Source: UBA2136 sp047635695 (GTDB lineage Bacteria; Pseudomonadota; Alphaproteobacteria; UBA2136). From it: a DNA stretch of 64,000 nt. Location of the stretch: the NCBI GenBank assembly GCA_047635695.1, contig JBLILN010000004.1, positions 1-64,000 on the forward strand, written 5' to 3'. Positions 53,633-62,880 of this stretch are shown in pieces; the stretch's first letter is position 1; the number at the start of each line of letters is the position of its first letter. The notes below the pieces were generated by a model, which was given only the letters and a program-made list of their open reading frames with translations, had not been told where the DNA came from and did no database searches. Both the position numbers and the translations under genes were made by a program.

Positions 53633-54523
53633 TTAATCCTCTAAGCTTTTAATAAGTTCTTCTATACCCTTTTTAAAGCTTTTTGGTTTAAAATCAAAGT
53701 CTTTTTCTGCCTGTGCATGGCTAAAATTTTTATTTTCATTTAAACGTCGTAATTGCTCTGCTTTAATGTGTGGCTTACTGGCTATTAGTTCATAAGGTTT
53801 TAACAACCATAGTATAGGTGTTAGAGGTAGGGGTATGATTTTAATTTTACTGGTAGATACCTCTGTAATTATTTTAATGATTTTCCTGAAGGAAATAGCC
53901 TTATCACCACTTATATTGTAGGTTTTATTTTTTGTATTTTTACTAAAATAAGCAGAGATAATTGCATTTGCGACATCGTATACATGGTTTGGCTGCTGTA
54001 GTGCGTCGGCAGATCCCGGTACAAACAAAACAGGCCATCTCTTTATGTATTGAACCAGCCTTTCCATGTTGCGATCACCTTTTAGGCCATAGATCATGGT
54101 GGGGCGAATAATGGTCCAATTGAGAAGTTTGGATGTTGAAATTGACCTCTCTGCGGCAAGGCGCACCTTTTTTGAAGAGGCGTTCAGTTTTGTTAGAATG
54201 GCTGTGGTACTTGTGAACACACATTTTTTTATGTCAGCATCTTCACATGCTTTTACAATGGAGGGGGCATGGCCAAACCCAAGTGAGGCGACATATATCA
54301 TGCCGTCTTTTCCACTGAGCGCTTTTTTGAGACTGTCTGCATCATCTAAGTTTGCACGTACAACAATATAATGACCTTTTTCTATTTCAGGTGGAATACT
54401 GTTTTTGCGTAGCATGCATGTCACCTGAGTGTCATCTCTGGCACATAAAAATTTAAGGACACGCTGGCCTGTGAAGCCTGTGGCACCTACCAATAAAATA
54501 TTTTGTTTTTTCCCTTGTTTCAT
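53633..54523 (-). CDS. NAD(P)-dependent SDR, candidate nucleotide-sugar 4-ketoreductase (WbpV-like)
   Basis: 296 aa. N-terminal GATGFTGQRV binds NAD(P); TSTTAILT and RPTMIYGLKG match the extended SDR core used by sugar epimerases/reductases, but the catalytic tyrosine in YxxxK is not obvious. By position (first of three genes SDR - transferase - WbpM-like), it is the expected 4-ketoreductase that makes UDP-QuiNAc. Probably the first gene of the operon, with a 100-bp upstream gap to the divergent next gene. Confidence 0.8.
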   Translation of the reverse strand: MKQGKKQNILLVGATGFTGQRVLKFLCARDDTQVTCMLRKNSIPPEIEKGHYIVVRANLDDADSLKKALSGKDGMIYVASLGFGHAPSIVKACEDADIKKCVFTSTTAILTKLNASSKKVRLAAERSISTSKLLNWTIIRPTMIYGLKGDRNMERLVQYIKRWPVLFVPGSADALQQPNHVYDVANAIISAYFSKNTKNKTYNISGDKAISFRKIIKIITEVSTSKIKIIPLPLTPILWLLKPYELIASKPHIKAEQLRRLNENKNFSHAQAEKDFDFKPKSFKKGIEELIKSLED

Positions 54524-54621
54524 TTGCTCAGTATAGTAAAAAAAGCAAAAAAAAGCAAAGATTGACAGCTTTTATTATTAACGTATACTGTGTCTACATT
54601 ATTACCTTTGAGATTCCTTTT

Positions 54622-55134
54622 ATGATTCAGAATACTCTGAAAAAACTTGGCTCTAAATCCAATCAAACCCCTTTACGCCCTTTGTCTAAGCAGCAATCAG
54701 AAGTGATCTATAAAAAATTTAAAGATTATGTTGAAGATTTTGAGCGTTATGAAAGTTTAGGCGTCACAGCCTCTGCTCAATTACGTATCTTGGCGGATGT
54801 CCCAACCTTAACAATTGAACTGAACAGAATAGATACCTATATTGGTAAAAACATATCTTCTATTTGCATGTTTGTTCAGCATACGCCAACGCTAGATATT
54901 TACATGTATCAAAATGCTCAGGTTGAACTTGTATGGCGAACAGTAACTTCGGGTTATATTGTTGGCCAAACGGCTGGTGATGTAGAAATTGCGTTTATTG
55001 ATTTGTTTAAAGAAGCGCAGGTAGCCCCCACATCAAAACGCGACCCTTTAGGTTTTATACGTGCAGTTTCGTATTTTAATTTAGTCGTTGGCCGTAAAAT
55101 TGGACAGCTTTTACGTGATATAGGTAGCGAATGA
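54622..55134 (+). CDS. Hypothetical protein
   Basis: 170 aa from ATG 54622, soluble, no signal peptide or membrane helix. Contains charged and helical segments (SKQQSEVIYKKFKDYVEDFERY), a central beta-rich part (SSICMFVQHTPTLDIYMYQNAQVELVWRT) and GFIRAVSYFNLVVGRKIGQLL. No family recognised. It lies alone between two polysaccharide operons, with a bidirectional terminator after it. Confidence 0.65.
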   Translation: MIQNTLKKLGSKSNQTPLRPLSKQQSEVIYKKFKDYVEDFERYESLGVTASAQLRILADVPTLTIELNRIDTYIGKNISSICMFVQHTPTLDIYMYQNAQVELVWRTVTSGYIVGQTAGDVEIAFIDLFKEAQVAPTSKRDPLGFIRAVSYFNLVVGRKIGQLLRDIGSE

Positions 55135-55137
55135 AAT

Positions 55138-55170
55138 AAAAAACCACCCTTGAGGTGGTTTTTTTTATTG
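55138..55170. terminator. Bidirectional terminator
   Basis: AAAACCACC-CTTGA-GGTGGTTTT with T runs on both sides, between two convergent genes. Confidence 0.9.
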
Positions 55171-55184
55171 CGAGTCAATTTTTG

Positions 55185-56447
55185 CTATTTATCTTTGTAG
55201 TTTTGGACAACCTTGTTTAAAATAGAAAGGTATTTCTTTCCGAGTAAGCTATGGCAGTAATGTGTTGTTACAAATTCACGGCCATTTTTCCCCATCATTT
55301 CAGCTCTGGCAGGGTTTTCTACAAGTTTTTGCAATTCACCAACAAGGAGATCAGGTTTTTCAGGTGGCGTTACAATGGCACTGCGGCTTGCAGTTAATAT
55401 TTCTGCTGCTTCACCGTCAAGCATGGCAATAGTCGGTGTGGCACTGGCCATCACTTCAAACATTTTGGAAGGAATGAATGTTTTAAATCCTGGTGTGTCT
55501 TTAAGGGGGATGAAGCACACATAAGCTAAATTATAAAAAGCCCATACACGTTCTTTTTCTTGTGAAGGTAAAAATTGTACGTTAGGCATGCCCTTGGCTA
55601 ACTGCTCTAGACGTTTTTTATCGGCACCTTCACCGACAAATAAGAAGAGGACTTCGCTGTGGTGCATCATCATGCGTGCGGCGTCAATGATTTGACCGAG
55701 TGCCTGCGAGCTTCCGTGTGTACCGATATAAAGGAGTACTTTGGTCGTACTTGTGAGTTGTAGTTCACTTTGTAACCGATTGACTGTGCCATCCTCTTTG
55801 GACAGCGCGGCGTACTTTAGCTCGTTATCGTCAACACCGTTGGTGACAACATATAATTTATTAGCATCAATACCGCGTGCGGCAATGTCTTTTGCAAAGC
55901 CTTTGGTAACAGTGACAACCGCAGCCGCTTTTTTGTACAAAAACAATTCAAGTTTTTCAATTATTTTTAATAAAAATTCGTTACGTATTGTGCCGAGTTC
56001 CTTGAATATCCCTGGCCATAAATCACGCACCTCAAAAACAAAAGGTACATTATATTTACGTGCCAGTAACCACGCGCTTATGGCCGCAAAAAATGATGGA
56101 GAACTTATCATAATAACATCAGGCTTCTCTAATGGCGACGCTGTATAATGTCTTCTTAGGACACGCCAAGCAAAGGAAATATGTGACAAGCTCTTTTTAA
56201 TAAAACCATCGTTTTTTGTGATATAAAATTTATGCCTTGCAACGGTAAAGCCTTCCATTCCTTCAACAAAAGAACGTGCACTATTTTCATAACCTTTCAT
56301 GAATTCACCTTTGGGGTGGTTAGGAACACTTGTAAGGATAGAAACCTTTTGTTTTTGATGTACCCAGGCCTTTGCAAGGCCACTGAGACGTGCGGAAGGT
56401 GCGCCTGGCTCAGGTTTGAAATATTGACAAATAACCCAAATATGCAT
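55185..56447 (-). CDS. Glycosyltransferase family 4 (WbuB-like)
   Basis: 420 aa GT-B fold enzyme. N-terminal Rossmann VICQYFKPEPGAPSARLSGLA, the VFEVRDLWP motif, and the GT4 C-terminal E-x7-E region PSKMFEVMASATPTIAMLDGEAAE. Adds a sugar to a lipid-linked or growing glycan at the inner membrane. Third gene of the heparinase/DUF2939/GT4 operon. Confidence 0.92.
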   Translation of the reverse strand: MHIWVICQYFKPEPGAPSARLSGLAKAWVHQKQKVSILTSVPNHPKGEFMKGYENSARSFVEGMEGFTVARHKFYITKNDGFIKKSLSHISFAWRVLRRHYTASPLEKPDVIMISSPSFFAAISAWLLARKYNVPFVFEVRDLWPGIFKELGTIRNEFLLKIIEKLELFLYKKAAAVVTVTKGFAKDIAARGIDANKLYVVTNGVDDNELKYAALSKEDGTVNRLQSELQLTSTTKVLLYIGTHGSSQALGQIIDAARMMMHHSEVLFLFVGEGADKKRLEQLAKGMPNVQFLPSQEKERVWAFYNLAYVCFIPLKDTPGFKTFIPSKMFEVMASATPTIAMLDGEAAEILTASRSAIVTPPEKPDLLVGELQKLVENPARAEMMGKNGREFVTTHYCHSLLGKKYLSILNKVVQNYKDK

Positions 56448-56456
56448 GTTTATTTT

Positions 56457-57521
56457 TTACTTTTCTAATTTTATAAATTCAAGCTTTACGCCTGTGTTAA
56501 GCGTGAGGCTTTGAATATAGCTTTCAATGATCAACTCACCTGGTTTTGCATTGAAAATAGCATTGTCATCACTGCTGAGAGGGTTGATGGTCATTGGCCA
56601 TGATTTTTCACTCATATTGCCTGCAATAATAATATCGGTGTCTTTAATAGACACTGTACGCAAGATATTGTTTTCTTGGTTTTTAAAGACGACACTTGCA
56701 TGGAAAGATTTAATATCAACCTCGCCAATATTTTCGAAGGCAATACGCAAGAGTACACGTTTTCCACCAAATTCATTTTTAGAAACGCCTGTTGATTTCT
56801 CTATACTAAGTACGGCAAGGCTTGCATCAATTTTACTCTGAATTTCACTGTTCTTGTCTTCGATAAGTTTTGTACGGAGCTGATCGAGCTGTTTGAGTGT
56901 TTTACCCAGCCCTTCAACGGCAACAATTTGCCATACGTTATTTTTCTTTTCAAGGAGTAATGTGAGTGAAGAGCTGAAGTCGAGATCTTCACGGTAAAAG
57001 TTGACGTTTGTGCTTGCTGTTAATTCATTTTCTACAGTGTCACTTATGCCTTTGAATAGGAAGCTGTCGCCTGCAAGGTCATACCATATTTTTTGCAGCA
57101 TGGGCGTACGACCATAAAGATTTGTTAGGTCATACTTTTCTGTAAATTGACCATTTTCAACGTAAGTAGTAGTTTGCGTGTTAAGGCTGTTTGCAAGCTC
57201 TGGCTTGATGTAACCTGTTAAACGGCTGCTAAGTGAATCACCTAAAGTTTTTACCGCGCCCCAGAACCCTGCATCGGCTTCCGCGGTTTCAGATTCTTCT
57301 TCGAAAACCTGTGCAAGTATACTTGTGGAAAGGCTTTTAGTGTCGACATACTTCGCAAAGTTTTTACTATCTTTGTTTTGTAAGGACTTTAACGCAACTT
57401 CAACCGCATAAGACGCTGCGTTGAGGCGTTTGTTTTCGTTATAGTTTTTGAAAATAATAGCTGCTGCAACAATAATAACGATAATTATTGTGCCTATAAT
57501 AACATTTTTACGGGAAAACAT
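56457..57521 (-). CDS. Membrane-anchored protein, DUF2939-like N-terminal part
   Basis: 354 aa with one N-terminal helix (VIIGTIIIVIIVAAAIIF), then an extracytoplasmic part. The early region (YAVEVALKSLQNKDSKNFAKYVDTKSLS) resembles DUF2939. The C-terminal part is beta-rich with FENIGEVDIKSFHASVVFKNQ, similar to small FxxL-type transport or adaptor domains. Nine bases before the GT4 start and 16 after the heparinase stop; a structural role in polysaccharide secretion is possible but only by context. Confidence 0.6.
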   Translation of the reverse strand: MFSRKNVIIGTIIIVIIVAAAIIFKNYNENKRLNAASYAVEVALKSLQNKDSKNFAKYVDTKSLSTSILAQVFEEESETAEADAGFWGAVKTLGDSLSSRLTGYIKPELANSLNTQTTTYVENGQFTEKYDLTNLYGRTPMLQKIWYDLAGDSFLFKGISDTVENELTASTNVNFYREDLDFSSSLTLLLEKKNNVWQIVAVEGLGKTLKQLDQLRTKLIEDKNSEIQSKIDASLAVLSIEKSTGVSKNEFGGKRVLLRIAFENIGEVDIKSFHASVVFKNQENNILRTVSIKDTDIIIAGNMSEKSWPMTINPLSSDDNAIFNAKPGELIIESYIQSLTLNTGVKLEFIKLEK

Positions 57522-57537
57522 AGTGTTATAAGCTTTC

Positions 57538-59178
57538 TTATATAATTTTAATTGCCCACTTCAAGGTGCAGGTATTTTGCCTGTAATTTCCTTTTATGAC
57601 AAGTTGTTTTGCGATTGTTTTTTCACCGAATTGCGGTGCATATTCACTTTGTGCTTCATAAAGCCGGCCGCCCTTGGCTATAAATGATAGTTTGATGCCC
57701 TTTTCTGTGGTTATTTCGGCTTCTTCTTGGCTTACTATTTTGCACTTAATGTTTGGATGTAGATGGAAGTGTGCAAGTGTGCGGTGATGCCCTTTATTGG
57801 TAATCGTGTCTTCACCACGTATGTCATGCCCATCATCAGAAAGGAATACTTTACGATTATGTGTCGCTTTTAAATGACGGTAACCATTGTGAGAGGCATC
57901 TACACCTATACCCACATTTTTTTCAGATTTTAATGTGTATTCCACCTGTGTAGGGCGGCGACCAATGCGAAAAGTTGCCCAGACTTCGGCACTGTTCTCG
58001 CCTGCGATACTAACTGTATTATGCGCTGCTGTACCTCTGAATATGTTACGTTTTTTATGCTGGTAAGCATAGGTACCGTTGTTGACAAAGATACGCTCAA
58101 CGCCGTGACACATTTCAAAAGAAAGGGTGTCGGCATGGCCATGTGCAGGTAAATTGTCGGGGCAGCAGGTGCCAACATCCATCATAAGGAGTGTTTTTTT
58201 GCGCTCCATACGTACATAACCTGTATCAGGCAATTCTTGCGGTAACTCTTCACCTGTACGACAACGTTTTAAAATGGATTCAATTTCGTCCTTGTCCCCA
58301 ACACACCCATCATTAAAGAGGGCGAGCTGTTTGTCTTTATATAGATAAAACTCTAGGGCAATTGCCATGCGGTCAATGGCCTCCGTCAGCCTTGCAGGTG
58401 GCGTTTGCCCCGCTTTTAAAATAAGGGCTTGAATGTCTAAAAAGTCTTTGAGTACATCAATATGATAGTGCGGGCTTTTCTCATAGTGACCACCGTCGGC
58501 ATTTATTTGTATATTTATTTGTTCAAGCAGTAGTGTAATTGCATCTAAATAAGCGGTTTGTTTGCTGGGTAGACATAAACCACAGTAAATCATTGCCTTG
58601 AGGTTTTTGATTAAATGGTTACCTTCGACATCCCACTCTAAATTATGGCTTAAATGTTCTGTTTGCAAGATAAGGCTTTGATTGAAAGTTTTTTTCAAAT
58701 CTTGATCCATGTTTTCTGTCAGCCAGTGGTAATGCGTGAGCCAATTAATAAGACGCAATGAAAGAGGGTAGGGGTGCCAAATTTGTTTATCAAAATGGTT
58801 GCAATCTAATAACCAGCTTTCAATTAATTCTTGGGCTTTATCTTGTCCTTCCTTTTTAAGATCTTTAAGGTCATTTAGCCATGTGAAGTAATGAAGGTTA
58901 TATAACCACAAGCTTGAAACACCTTGCGGGTGCCAACGCATTTCGGAGCCGATAGCAATGGGTTGATTTATGAAATGGAAAGTATTGTTTTTTATAATGC
59001 CTTTACCATGCTTTTTATGACTTGCCCATAAGTATGGAGGAGAAACGAGTAGGTTGTGAGGCGTGCTTAATTTATCTTCTAAAAAAGGGTGAAGCGGGCT
59101 TGTATAGTAAACACGACGGAGACTATATTCTAAGCGTGCTTGAATTTGCGATAATTTTAGATATCGTATTGTGCGCAT
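57538..59178 (-). CDS. Heparinase II/III-family protein
   Basis: 546 aa from ATG 59178, chosen for its AATAGGCG upstream; the frame opens 10 codons earlier. N-terminal alpha-toroid (many WLNDLKDL, HPYPLSLRLINWLTH, WDVEGNHLIKNLKA) and C-terminal beta domain. The motif PAHGHADTLSFEM matches the family catalytic region. No signal peptide is visible. These enzymes cleave or modify uronate-containing polysaccharides; here context suggests a biosynthetic or trimming role in an exopolysaccharide operon. Confidence 0.85.
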   Translation of the reverse strand: MRTIRYLKLSQIQARLEYSLRRVYYTSPLHPFLEDKLSTPHNLLVSPPYLWASHKKHGKGIIKNNTFHFINQPIAIGSEMRWHPQGVSSLWLYNLHYFTWLNDLKDLKKEGQDKAQELIESWLLDCNHFDKQIWHPYPLSLRLINWLTHYHWLTENMDQDLKKTFNQSLILQTEHLSHNLEWDVEGNHLIKNLKAMIYCGLCLPSKQTAYLDAITLLLEQINIQINADGGHYEKSPHYHIDVLKDFLDIQALILKAGQTPPARLTEAIDRMAIALEFYLYKDKQLALFNDGCVGDKDEIESILKRCRTGEELPQELPDTGYVRMERKKTLLMMDVGTCCPDNLPAHGHADTLSFEMCHGVERIFVNNGTYAYQHKKRNIFRGTAAHNTVSIAGENSAEVWATFRIGRRPTQVEYTLKSEKNVGIGVDASHNGYRHLKATHNRKVFLSDDGHDIRGEDTITNKGHHRTLAHFHLHPNIKCKIVSQEEAEITTEKGIKLSFIAKGGRLYEAQSEYAPQFGEKTIAKQLVIKGNYRQNTCTLKWAIKII

Positions 59179-59286
59179 AAAAGCGCCTATTTGAATTTTT
59201 TTGAACATAAATCATTTTATAGCTGTTTTCAAAGAAACCTCAAGAATGATATTTTTCTTATTTGTACAGTCGTGTTATTTATGCAC

Positions 59287-59321
59287 AAAAAAAGACCCTT
59301 CGTGTGAAGGGTCTTTTTTAT
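59287..59321 (-). terminator. Terminator between nhaA and heparinase genes
   Basis: AAAAGACCCTTC-GTGT-GAAGGGTCTTTT, T runs on both sides; ends nhaA, which stops at 59328. Confidence 0.92.
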
Positions 59322-59327
59322 TGTTTT

Positions 59328-60695
59328 TTATTTGTTAGGATTTAGTTCAATCGCCTCTTGATCCTGGTCGATACTTTTGTTTTTACGGCAAGTAAACCAT
59401 AAAATGCCTAGACCAATAAATGCTGCAAAGACTGACCCTAGCAATATACCAATTTTCGCTTCACGCAAGAATATTGCCATTGTAGGGTCTGTACCTTTAA
59501 ACCCGAGTGTTGCGATGAATATACTCATGGTGAAACCAATACCACCTAAAGCACTGACAGCGGCGACATGGCCAATTGTCATGCCTTTAGGGAGCTTGGC
59601 TATACCCATTTTTGTAAATGCCCATGTAAAGGCTGTGATACCAATAGGCTTACCAATCACTAAACCAGCAATAACGCCAAGAGCAACGGTTGATTTTATA
59701 TCGCTCATTCCAACGCCATCGAGGTTTATACCAGCATTTGCAAAGGCAAATATAGGCAATACAATAAAGGCAATAAATGAATGTAAATCATGCTCAAGTT
59801 GACGTAAAAGTGAACGGCGTTCACCTTCAGTTTGTAGTGGAATGGCAAAGGCTGTAATAACACCTGCAAGGGTTGCGTGAACACCCGATTTTAATACGCA
59901 AATCCATAATGCGACACCAAACATAAGGTACCATGACCCTTTTGATACATTTAGTTTATTTAATGCAACAAGCCCTGCAATAAACACACCTGCGGTCATC
60001 AAGTTGCCGACGTCTAAGTTTTGAGTGTAAAAAATGGCTATAATAACAATAGCACCTAAGTCATCAATAATGGCAAGTGCAAGTAAGAACACTTTTAAAG
60101 CAATAGGTACGCGTTTACCTAAAACAGAAAGCACGCCTAAAGCAAAGGCAATGTCAGTCGCTGTAGGGATAGCCCAACCATTAAGTGCTAACGGGTTTTC
60201 TGCACCGCTATTAATAAAATAATAAACAAAGCCAGGCACAACCATACCACCGATAGCTGCGACGATAGGTAATATGAGCTGTTCCTTAGTGGAAAGCATA
60301 CCCTCCATGACTTCTCGCTTTATTTCTAAGCCAACAAGGAAGAAGAAAATAGCCATAAGGCCGTCATTAATCCAATGTATAATATCTTTTTCAACCATTA
60401 AGGGGCCGATACCAACAACAGCTTTTGTTTCATGTAAAATTTCATGATAAGTATGTGCTAAAGGAGAGTTTGCAACTATCATTGCTAGTGCAGCACAAAT
60501 AATTAAAATGGCACCACCAGCGGCCTCAAATTTTAAAAATTCTTGTAACATTAAAATAGGGTTGTAGTAAGGGTTTAGTAAATCTGGTTTAGCATCTGAT
60601 TTCTTTTCCATTACTTTGGTAACGATTTTTTTAGCCGTTATCTTTTTTGCAGCCGTTTTTTTTGCTACAGGTTTTGCTGTTTTTTTAGTTGCCAT
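59328..60695 (-). CDS. nhaA: NhaA Na+/H+ antiporter with Lys/Ala-rich N-terminal tail
   Basis: 455 aa, against about 390 for E. coli NhaA. The core is typical: twelve helices, TATDIAFALG (Asp of the ion site), the IIDDLGAI aspartate pair, and EIKREVMEGML near the N-terminus. The first 36 residues are an added Lys/Ala/Thr tail with the repeated word AKKTAAKK/AKKI, resembling histone H1-like or HU-tail sequence and unrelated to transport. The antiporter expels Na+ at high pH. Confidence 0.95.
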   Translation of the reverse strand: MATKKTAKPVAKKTAAKKITAKKIVTKVMEKKSDAKPDLLNPYYNPILMLQEFLKFEAAGGAILIICAALAMIVANSPLAHTYHEILHETKAVVGIGPLMVEKDIIHWINDGLMAIFFFLVGLEIKREVMEGMLSTKEQLILPIVAAIGGMVVPGFVYYFINSGAENPLALNGWAIPTATDIAFALGVLSVLGKRVPIALKVFLLALAIIDDLGAIVIIAIFYTQNLDVGNLMTAGVFIAGLVALNKLNVSKGSWYLMFGVALWICVLKSGVHATLAGVITAFAIPLQTEGERRSLLRQLEHDLHSFIAFIVLPIFAFANAGINLDGVGMSDIKSTVALGVIAGLVIGKPIGITAFTWAFTKMGIAKLPKGMTIGHVAAVSALGGIGFTMSIFIATLGFKGTDPTMAIFLREAKIGILLGSVFAAFIGLGILWFTCRKNKSIDQDQEAIELNPNK

Positions 60696-60762
60696 TTTCT
60701 TGGTACCTATAAGATTGTTGTTTTTGTTTCTATTTATTCTAAAGAAGTATGCTGCCTAAATG

Positions 60763-60795
60763 CAATAAAAGAGGTTATATCAACCTCTTTTATTG
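60763..60795 (-). terminator. wecB terminator
   Basis: A perfect 14-bp stem CAATAAAAGAGGTT / AACCTCTTTTATTG with a 5-nt loop, 70 bases past the wecB stop. No strong T run follows; placed by symmetry and position. Confidence 0.55.
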
Positions 60796-60864
60796 TTATC
60801 TGATATCAACGTCCATGACAGATGTGCAACATATAATGAATGGTATTTATGTTATGCGTTTTTT

Positions 60865-62055
60865 TTATAACGTTTTAACATCTTTCAGTAAGGGGCTGTT
60901 GCCGATGCAGGTGAAAATGTTTTCGAGTGGGTTATCTCCTGCAAGTATGTTTAAAATACGTTTGCTTGTGTGGCCATCACCATAAGGGTTAACGGCATTT
61001 GACATTTGATTGTAAATTATTTTGCAATCCATTAACTTGGAAACAGCATCAATAATTTTTCGCTCGTCGGTACCAACCATTTTTACAGTACCTGCTTTAA
61101 GTGCTTCTGTGCGTTCTGTTGTATCGCGCATGACCAGTACAGGTTTACCTAGGGCAGGAGCTTCTTCTTGTATACCACCGCTGTCAGTCAATATAATATA
61201 ACTTCTGTGCATGGCTGCAATAAAGTGAGGATAGTCGAGTGGCTCGGTGAGGTGGATGTTGGATATATGGCTAAGCATTTCCGTGACAGGTTTTTTGACC
61301 TGTGGGTTCAAATGAAGGGGGTATACAATATGCATATCTTCATATTTTTCCGCGAGAAGTTTTAATGCATTACATATGCCCTTCAACCCCTCGCCATAAT
61401 TTTCACGCCTATGCCCTGTAACGAGAATGATTTTGGCTTCTTTTGGAATGTTGGGGAACGGGTTGTTTTTGTTTTCTTCAGATTTTTGTCTGGTGTAATT
61501 CAACGCATCAATCACAGTGTTGCCCGTCACAAATATGTTTTTGTTAATGCCTTCTGCATTTAAGTGATGTGCAGAAGTCATTGTTGGTGCAAAGTGATAG
61601 TCAGCCAAAGGCGCAATGAGGCGCCTGTTGCCTTCTTCTGGATAGGGTGATAAAAGGTTGTCCGTCCTCAGTCCAGCCTCGACATGTGCAATTTCAATTT
61701 TATGTTGCGTAGCAACGTCATAATTATAAAAAGATGCTAGAGCTGCTAAAAAGGCTGTTGTCGTGTCGCCATGAACCATAATAAGGTCTGGTCTGTGGTT
61801 TGAAATGACATCTTGCATACCATTTAATATACGCCCTGAAAGCTTGGCCAATGGTTGGCCTGCACGCATAACATCTAATTCATGGTCGGCGGTGATCTCA
61901 AACCAATCAAAAACCTGCTGAAGCATTTCTTTGTGCTGCCCTGTGGAGCACACTTGGCAATCGAAACGCGTATCATGTTTGAGCGCATGGATGATGGGTG
62001 CCATTTTAATGGCTTCCGGTCTTGTACCGATCGCAACGAGAACTTTTTTACGCAT
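60865..62055 (-). CDS. wecB: WecB, UDP-N-acetylglucosamine 2-epimerase
   Basis: 396 aa. GTRPEAIKMAPI at the N-terminus, HGDTTTAF, HVEAGLRT, TGHRRENYG and DSGGIQEEAPALGKPVLVMRDTTERTEA are the family hallmarks. It interconverts UDP-GlcNAc and UDP-ManNAc, a precursor for ManNAc-containing or ManNAcA-containing surface polysaccharides. It is separated from the other sugar genes by nhaA. Confidence 0.97.
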   Translation of the reverse strand: MRKKVLVAIGTRPEAIKMAPIIHALKHDTRFDCQVCSTGQHKEMLQQVFDWFEITADHELDVMRAGQPLAKLSGRILNGMQDVISNHRPDLIMVHGDTTTAFLAALASFYNYDVATQHKIEIAHVEAGLRTDNLLSPYPEEGNRRLIAPLADYHFAPTMTSAHHLNAEGINKNIFVTGNTVIDALNYTRQKSEENKNNPFPNIPKEAKIILVTGHRRENYGEGLKGICNALKLLAEKYEDMHIVYPLHLNPQVKKPVTEMLSHISNIHLTEPLDYPHFIAAMHRSYIILTDSGGIQEEAPALGKPVLVMRDTTERTEALKAGTVKMVGTDERKIIDAVSKLMDCKIIYNQMSNAVNPYGDGHTSKRILNILAGDNPLENIFTCIGNSPLLKDVKTL

Positions 62056-62137
62056 GGAAATTACTTTACCTTTTACGGCTTGTTTTTATTGAGTATGACT
62101 TTTATTTTATAGGTTTGGCAAATAAAAAACAGCAGGT

Positions 62138-62803
62138 TTATGAAGTTGTTAGTAATTGCCGTCTAAGCGCTGTGATATTTTCTTTGTACTGACTTTGCTC
62201 GCCTGTAAAAATAGCGCTGCCTGCAACAAATGCATTGGCGCCAGCTTTGGCACATAAAGAAATGGTTTTACAGTTGATGCCACCGTCAACTTGTAGTGTA
62301 ATATCTCTTTTGTTAGCTTTAATGGCTTTGTATAATGTTTCGATTTTTATAAGCTGGTCATGCATAAAACTTTGACCGCCAAACCCAGGTTCAACAGTCA
62401 TAACGAGAACATTGTCTACAATGTCTATATATTGAAGGATATTTTCAACAGGCGTTGATGGTTTAAGGGTAATGCCTACTTTAACTCCAAGGGATTTTAT
62501 ATATTTTAAGTCATTTGCAGGGTTTTCTAATGTTTCAATATGTACAGTTATTTGGTCTACCCCTGCTTTTATGTAACTGTTTATGAGTTGAAGTGGGTTC
62601 TGCACCATCAAGTGCGCGTCAAAAAAGAGCGTGCTATGCGGGCGTAGTGCTTTAATGATATCGGCACCAAACGTTAAATTAGGCACAAAATGACCATCCA
62701 TGACATCAAGGTGTAACCAGTCGGCACCAGCATTTTTAACGGCGTTGATCTCGTCTTTAAGACAAGAAAAGTCGGCGCTGAGAATGGAAGGTGCGATAAT
62801 CAT
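62138..62803 (-). CDS. rpe: Rpe, ribulose-5-phosphate 3-epimerase
   Basis: 221-aa TIM barrel of the pentose phosphate pathway. IAPSILSADF, LHLDVMDGHFVPNLTFG (metal-binding His-Asp), MTVEPGFGGQSF and VDGGIN are present. About 80 bases after rsmB on the same strand, the common alphaproteobacterial neighbour order. Confidence 0.97.
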   Translation of the reverse strand: MIIAPSILSADFSCLKDEINAVKNAGADWLHLDVMDGHFVPNLTFGADIIKALRPHSTLFFDAHLMVQNPLQLINSYIKAGVDQITVHIETLENPANDLKYIKSLGVKVGITLKPSTPVENILQYIDIVDNVLVMTVEPGFGGQSFMHDQLIKIETLYKAIKANKRDITLQVDGGINCKTISLCAKAGANAFVAGSAIFTGEQSQYKENITALRRQLLTTS

Positions 62804-62880
62804 AGATTCATCCTCTTTTTTATATAAAAATAAGTGTACACATATAGTGACGTTTTCTTAAATTATAAATTAGATTATAA

